Shown here piece by piece: positions 15,042 to 19,664 of a stretch of 19,664 nucleotides of DNA; position 1 is the first letter of the stretch; each line of letters begins with the position of its first letter. The position numbers were made by a program, and so were the translations under genes. The notes below the pieces were generated by a model. That model was given only the letters and a program-made list of their open reading frames with translations. It had not been told where the DNA came from and made no database searches. Source of the DNA: Bacteroidetes bacterium UBA955 (GTDB lineage Bacteria > Bacteroidota > Bacteroidia > NS11-12g > UBA955); contig DBCP01000030.1 of the NCBI GenBank assembly GCA_002293105.1, positions 1,326-20,989 on the forward strand. Direction: 5' to 3'.

Positions 15042-16874
15042 TTAATTCGATAACAGTTGTTGGAGTTGAATAAGGTTGTAGTACATGCCTTTCTTCTCCA
15101 ACAATTCGTTATGAGTACCTGATTCTACCAATTTACCTTTATCCATCACCACAATCAAATCAGCATGCACCACAGTAGATAAGCGGTGGGCGATGATAAT
15201 ACTGGTTCTGTGCTTCATCAATAGTTCTAAGGCCTGCTGAACCGCCTTCTCGCTCTTGCTATCTAGGGCCGATGTAGCCTCATCCAAAATCAAAATTTCA
15301 GGATCTTTCAACAAGGCACGGGCAATAGCCAAACGCTGTTTTTGGCCACCACTCAACTTCCCACCGCGCTCACCAATTTCCGTATCATACCCTTGTTCCA
15401 TCTCCATGATGAACTCGTGTGCATTCGCAGCCTTCGCCGCGTTAATCACGTCCTCCAAAGGCAATTCTGGACGACCCAAAGCGATGTTGTTACGCACCGA
15501 TTCATTGAAAAGAATACTCTCCTGGTTCACGATGCCAATGAGTCTTCGCAACGCCTCTTGCTCAAATTCGCGGATATCTACACCATCAATACAAATACCC
15601 CCTGAACTCACATCGTAAAAACGCGCAACCAAATCGGTCAACGTGGTTTTTCCAGCACCCGATGGTCCCACCAAAGCAATGGTTTGTCCCTTTTTTATGT
15701 GCAGATCAAATTGTTGAATAACCGGACTGCCATCCAAATAAGAAAATCCCACATTGTTCAATGACAACGAGGAGGTAAAAACAGGGATTTTGGGATTTTG
15801 GGGATCTTCTACCGTAATCGGAGCTGAAACAAGTTCCTGGATTCGCTCCAAACTTGCCATTCCCTTTTGCGCCGCATACAAAGCATTGGAAAACGCCTTA
15901 AACGGGGGTATCAACTGAGAAAAAATGGCAAAGTAGGTCAAGAAGAACTCTGGATCCAATTCATGTCGAAACACCATGCTTCCACCCAGCCACAACAACA
16001 AAGCACTCACACTTATTCCGATGGTTTCACTCATGGGCGACGACAAATCGTAACGCCTTTGCACACCAATATTGTTCTTGGTATAAGCTTCATCTTGCTC
16101 GTTGTATTTCTTGGCAAAAAAGGAGGACGCATTGAACGCTTTAATGATGCGAATTCCACCCAAAGTCTCTTCGTAAGCACTCATTACTTTGCCCAACAAA
16201 ACTTGATTCTTTACACTTCTTTTTCGGAGCGATCTTCCTATCAAGCCAATAATCAAAGCGGTCAATGGAAGAAACAACAATATGTACACAGTGAGCTTGG
16301 CAGACAAAACAACCAACGCAACCATGAACAACAATATATTCAGCGGTTGAAAGTAGAGTGCTTCCAGTGACACCATCAATGCAAACTCTATTTCTTTGAT
16401 ATCGTTACTCATGCGCGACATCAAATCACCTTTTCTTTCATTGTTAAAATAGGCGATGGGCAAATCCAAACACTTTTGGTACACGCCTTGGCGGATTTCC
16501 TGTATGCTTCGATTTCGAATCAACACCATAAAATTCATGGCCAAGAAACGGAAGCCGTTTTTCATAATCGTTACGCAAACCAATGCAACGCACAGATAGG
16601 CCAACGCAGTAAATGGCTCGCCCTTTGCCAAAGAGCCAAACCAAGTAATAAATGACTGATACTGATCACTAAACCACTGACCAACGCCGTAATTTTTGCT
16701 TGAAAGCGCTTGAGCATTTGCTCCGTCTTTCGAAAATAAAAATCGCAGCACAGGCATGATCATCATCAGAGTGACCAATTGGAATACCACATATAGCAGG
16801 TTGAAGATAAAATTGAGAAAAATCAACCGCTTGTGATTTCCTGCGTAGCGTAAAAACTTTAAAACTGCTTTCAA
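15042..16874 (-). CDS. MsbA-like ABC exporter, fused permease and ATPase
   Basis: A 610-residue half-transporter that would act as a homodimer in the inner membrane. About six membrane segments span residues 15-340, followed by the nucleotide-binding domain with Walker A GPSGAGKTT (about 401-409), Q-loop region VNQESILF, signature LSGGQKQR (about 507), Walker B ILILDEATSALD (about 531) and the switch histidine in IIAHRLS. It resembles the Bacteroidota MsbA/lipid-exporter group, but sequence alone cannot fix the substrate (lipid A core, other lipids or drugs). The only start before the conserved N-terminus is TTG at 16874; a stop lies five codons upstream and the next methionine is about codon 37, inside the first membrane segment. 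It is separated from the upstream secreted-protein gene by a strong terminator, so it needs its own promoter. Confidence 0.93.
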   Translation of the reverse strand: MKAVLKFLRYAGNHKRLIFLNFIFNLLYVVFQLVTLMMIMPVLRFLFSKDGANAQALSSKNYGVGQWFSDQYQSFITWFGSLAKGEPFTALAYLCVALVCVTIMKNGFRFLAMNFMVLIRNRSIQEIRQGVYQKCLDLPIAYFNNERKGDLMSRMSNDIKEIEFALMVSLEALYFQPLNILLFMVALVVLSAKLTVYILLFLPLTALIIGLIGRSLRKRSVKNQVLLGKVMSAYEETLGGIRIIKAFNASSFFAKKYNEQDEAYTKNNIGVQRRYDLSSPMSETIGISVSALLLWLGGSMVFRHELDPEFFLTYFAIFSQLIPPFKAFSNALYAAQKGMASLERIQELVSAPITVEDPQNPKIPVFTSSLSLNNVGFSYLDGSPVIQQFDLHIKKGQTIALVGPSGAGKTTLTDLVARFYDVSSGGICIDGVDIREFEQEALRRLIGIVNQESILFNESVRNNIALGRPELPLEDVINAAKAANAHEFIMEMEQGYDTEIGERGGKLSGGQKQRLAIARALLKDPEILILDEATSALDSKSEKAVQQALELLMKHRTSIIIAHRLSTVVHADLIVVMDKGKLVESGTHNELLEKKGMYYNLIQLQQLLSN

Positions 16875-16881
16875 ATCGAGG

Positions 16882-16889
16882 CGAAATTA
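16882..16889 (-). promoter_or_regulatory. Possible -7 box of the ABC exporter gene
   Basis: TAATTTCG on the minus strand has one mismatch to TAnnTTTG and ends 7 bases before the TTG start. A promoter is expected here because a terminator lies immediately upstream. No TTG sits at the usual spacing. Confidence 0.35.
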
Positions 16890-16907
16890 ACGAAATCAAA
16901 ACAACCG

Positions 16908-16942
16908 AAATAAAAAAGGGGGCAATGCCCCCTTTTTTATTT
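16908..16942 (-). terminator. Intrinsic terminator of the secreted Calx-beta protein gene
   Basis: A perfect 16-bp stem (16908-16923 with 16927-16942) around a 3-base loop AAT: six G/C pairs next to the loop, then a run of A/T pairs. On the minus strand the hairpin is followed by a T-run, 16 bases after the stop codon of the upstream gene. The symmetry would also allow termination from the other direction. Confidence 0.9.
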
Positions 16943-16958
16943 ATCGATTCTGTAAAAA

Positions 16959-19664
16959 TTATTGGAAACTCAAGAAATCACTGTACATCTCACCAGCAGT
17001 TGTGATGATCTGTACGCGATACAATCCAGCAACTACATTCAGATCCAAAGTCACAGCATTGGCTTTCATCATGTTGTTCATATTCACTTCGCGAACCAAC
17101 TGACCGCCCATGGTGTAAACCTTCACCGACTTCATGTTCTCAGCGCTTTGAATGTTTACCAAACCACTGCTTGGGTTAGGGTACATTTTGATTGAACCGG
17201 CAGCAAACTTCTTAACCACACTGGCTTCATTGTCTTTGATTTTCAAGGTCAACAATGAATCTTTACCAATGAAGCAAGGACCCTGTGCATTGCGGATCGC
17301 AAAAATCAACAATTTGTCGCCATCGGGATCGCCATCATCCGTGATGTTGGCACGGATAAAGAAACTACTTACGTTCTTCAACACATTGATCTTGCGCGTA
17401 GCAAAGTCATAGTCTGTAGGAGAAACCGCAGTACCACCGGCAATGGCCACGTCAAATGAGAAATTCTCATCCGCAGGAATCACACTGAAATCCATACGGA
17501 ATGAATCAGCAGGCTCAAAAATTGAATCTTTGCTCTTAGCAAAATTCACCGTTGGCAAAGTAGATGCTTTGAAGTCATTAATAGAACGGGGAGACAATAC
17601 ATAACGCGTAATGAAAGGTGAACTGTTATCGAACTGAGCTCCGATACCTGTTACGTCGAAATATCCAACAGGCGCAGTAGAACCATCCACGTTGGTCTCT
17701 GCATCAATGTTCAACGTGTCTACACGACCCGCGGTGTTCATCACACGTACATATTTGAATCCATTGGCAGCCAAAGCAGCAGAAGGCCATTCTGCAGGAT
17801 CCACCATTTTCACTCGACGCATTTGAACCAATACAGATTCAGTGGTTTCGTCTACACCGCTCACCAACTTGGCTTTCTTCAAAGGCTGGCCAGTGGCAAT
17901 TTTGATGATGGTATCCAATTTGTCCATTTGTACGGTTCCTTGGAACTGACTCACAGACCCTTGTAACATAATACTATCACCTTCAGTTACTGTGTATCCA
18001 AATGTCTTTGGATTGCTAAATACACCCATTCCACCAGTTCCATCCATGATCGTAAAGCCCAAGCCTGCAGCACGCATATTCACACCGTGCACAGTGCCAT
18101 AAACGCGACAACGAACATTCAAGCTATCAGCCGTTTTATTGGCATTGGTTTGCTTGTTGATGGTTCCAATGCTATAAATTGGCAAATCATCATTCAGCAA
18201 AGTAACAATCAAGGTATCCTTGCCTTTGGTGATTTTAGAATTCGACAAATTACCCAAACCAAAGTAAATTTTCTTGGTCAATTCAAAGTTCTTGTCGTCG
18301 TAGAAAGGCACACTCACCGTAATGGTATCGGGTGTGCTAGAAGTGATGCTGATGATTTTAGACGTTGGATTGAATTTGAAATCAACACCCTCGGTAGCTG
18401 TGCTCAAAGCAGTATAACAGCGCAAGGTGAAATCGGCATCCGCATCCGAACGAGAGGCAACACGAATCTTCACGGCCAAATTGCCAATATTCTCTGTAAT
18501 TGTTAACCTGCTATCGATCAATTCAACAGTAGCAGGACCGTCGTTATCAGTCATCACCAACGTAATGATCGAATCTTTCAAGTAAGCATTTCCTGATACT
18601 TGACGCAAAATCAATGTTACAGTATCATTGGGATCGATGTTAAACTCATCATTCACCTTGGCGAAAATCATGATAGAATCAGCCTTGGTAGAAGATCCCA
18701 AATTGAAAGTAGAATCGTTTCCTGATTTACCCAATTGGAACTCGGAAGGAATATAGGTGCTGTCGCCCTTGCTCTTCACAAACAACATCATTTTTGATGG
18801 ATTGGCTACCAACTTATCCATTTTCAAGGCAATGCCAATTTTACCGGCATTCTCTTTCACAACGATCAATGTTTTGGGAATTTCCACATTGGCGATATCG
18901 TTGTCTGCAACGGTAACAGTATGTGCTTTTTCAGTACCAATCACGCAATTGTTAGGTTGGTCTATACCCAAAACAATGGTTTCAGGTCCTTCTGCCGAAT
19001 TATCATCATTGATGGTAATCACCGAAGTATCTGAAATCGCAGCGCCGGAACCTTTAAAAGTGATGGTACGCTCTGTTACTGTATAATCGTTCGTAGCACC
19101 CTTAACTGCTGTTCCTCCGGCAATGTAAAAACGGACCGTTTGGTCTTTCTCATCACTAAACTTTCGGGTTACGTACACATTGTATTTTCCAATGTCTTCT
19201 TTTGTAGAAGAAGTTCTGGTCCAGAACTCAACTTTCGTTGGCACCAATGCTGCATCGTCGTTATCCAAATAAATATGACTGCCCGCACCGCCCGATGCAT
19301 TGACCGTTGATTTCTTTGAAGGACCCCATACACCATCGCCATCGTTGTTGGCGTAAGCCAAAAATCCATTCGATAAATTCAAATTTTCGATGCGCTTCAA
19401 TCCACCCGACAAATTGTTCGGAATGAATGCAGACCACATACCCGTTACACCAATCACCTTGTTTTTCACGGCCGTTGGCGTAAGCGACTTCCATCCTGCA
19501 CTCACCGCTGAATTTTCAACCAATCCGATCGACAAAGGACGAACGCCTGCAGAATTGGTTACATCGTACAAGGCAACGAAACTCTTACCAACAGCTTGAG
19601 AACTACCCCAAACCAATGTAGCATTGGTAGAAGCGGTTCCGTAATCCATGAAGGTAATGCCATC
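16959..19664 (-). CDS. T9SS-secreted Calx-beta repeat protein, N-terminus missing
   Basis: The last 901 residues of a large secreted protein; the frame is open through the right edge, so start and signal peptide are not visible. Counting from the Met at 19649: residues 1-135 are an unassigned beta-rich domain (with DGDGVWGPS). Three Calx-beta-like repeats lie at about 137-250, 254-370 and 373-488, each ending in the typical DNDxA or LLNDD signature. Residues 491-690 look like a pair of OB-fold-type domains (SLNVRCRVYGTVHGVN, GFTIMDGTGGMGVFS). A fourth Calx-beta repeat spans about 699-808 (AGGTAVSPTDYDF). The end, 818-896 (IKMYPNPSSGLVNI, VKVYTMGGQLVREV, GLYRVQI), is a Por secretion/T9SS type A sorting domain, so the protein is exported across the outer membrane and attached to or released from the surface. 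Calx-beta domains often bind calcium; adhesion or an N-terminal enzyme is possible. A terminator follows directly. Confidence 0.92.
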   Translation of the reverse strand, partial: DGITFMDYGTASTNATLVWGSSQAVGKSFVALYDVTNSAGVRPLSIGLVENSAVSAGWKSLTPTAVKNKVIGVTGMWSAFIPNNLSGGLKRIENLNLSNGFLAYANNDGDGVWGPSKKSTVNASGGAGSHIYLDNDDAALVPTKVEFWTRTSSTKEDIGKYNVYVTRKFSDEKDQTVRFYIAGGTAVKGATNDYTVTERTITFKGSGAAISDTSVITINDDNSAEGPETIVLGIDQPNNCVIGTEKAHTVTVADNDIANVEIPKTLIVVKENAGKIGIALKMDKLVANPSKMMLFVKSKGDSTYIPSEFQLGKSGNDSTFNLGSSTKADSIMIFAKVNDEFNIDPNDTVTLILRQVSGNAYLKDSIITLVMTDNDGPATVELIDSRLTITENIGNLAVKIRVASRSDADADFTLRCYTALSTATEGVDFKFNPTSKIISITSSTPDTITVSVPFYDDKNFELTKKIYFGLGNLSNSKITKGKDTLIVTLLNDDLPIYSIGTINKQTNANKTADSLNVRCRVYGTVHGVNMRAAGLGFTIMDGTGGMGVFSNPKTFGYTVTEGDSIMLQGSVSQFQGTVQMDKLDTIIKIATGQPLKKAKLVSGVDETTESVLVQMRRVKMVDPAEWPSAALAANGFKYVRVMNTAGRVDTLNIDAETNVDGSTAPVGYFDVTGIGAQFDNSSPFITRYVLSPRSINDFKASTLPTVNFAKSKDSIFEPADSFRMDFSVIPADENFSFDVAIAGGTAVSPTDYDFATRKINVLKNVSSFFIRANITDDGDPDGDKLLIFAIRNAQGPCFIGKDSLLTLKIKDNEASVVKKFAAGSIKMYPNPSSGLVNIQSAENMKSVKVYTMGGQLVREVNMNNMMKANAVTLDLNVVAGLYRVQIITTAGEMYSDFLSFQ

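Noticed and set aside
15867..16370. 167-codon open frame on the plus strand
   Set aside because: Antisense to the membrane part of the ABC exporter; Gln/Ser/His-rich shadow.
16908..16942. Long hairpin considered as a mobile-element end or small RNA
   Set aside because: G/C core, T-run and position just after a stop codon fit an intrinsic terminator; no transposase or second copy is present.

Overview
The window looks like ordinary chromosomal DNA from a member of the Bacteroidota. The evidence is a secreted protein ending in a type IX secretion (T9SS) sorting domain, small and membrane families largely confined to that phylum (a DUF2795 protein and a DUF6427-like protein), a membrane-tethered TPR/LuxR-type regulator, FtsH with a Gly-rich linker, and several upstream boxes matching the Bacteroidota -7 promoter consensus TAnnTTTG. 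I see no rRNA, tRNA, CRISPR array, insertion sequence, phage gene or plasmid function.

Layout. Positions 1-3377 (minus): DNA polymerase I, cut by the left edge about 30-35 residues before its expected end, preceded by a probably lipid-anchored methionine sulfoxide reductase MsrB. Positions 3426-6570: a divergent AcpH-like gene whose 3' end overlaps tail-to-tail with a two-gene minus-strand operon (unknown exported 504-residue protein, then a polytopic DUF6427-like membrane protein, overlapping by 8 bases). Positions 6571-8791: hflX (plus), a small DUF2795 gene (minus) and an O-methyltransferase (plus), each with recognisable promoter elements. Positions 8788-10638: a MarR-family repressor and kynureninase, divergent, with an 18-bp near-perfect palindrome between them. 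Positions 10648-12561: a membrane-bound TPR regulator with a C-terminal LuxR-like HTH. Positions 12562-12932: the only long gap, rich in inverted repeats. Positions 12933-16874: ftsH and an MsbA-like ABC exporter, tail to tail with no intergenic base. Positions 16908-16942: a strong intrinsic terminator. Positions 16959-19664: the C-terminal 901 residues of a T9SS-secreted Calx-beta protein whose start lies beyond the right edge.

How the genes relate. Most are single-gene units with little shared pathway. The pairs that seem functionally linked are MarR/kynU (shared control region), the exported protein/DUF6427 operon (overlapping frames), and loosely FtsH plus the ABC exporter (envelope maintenance).

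No clear new defence or metabolic system is visible. The most unusual signal is at the level of expression: many genes carry a TAnnTTTG-like box only about 1-16 bases before the start codon, and five of the twelve genes whose start is visible appear to begin with GTG or TTG. This suggests very short-leader or leaderless transcription, which needs transcription start mapping to confirm.
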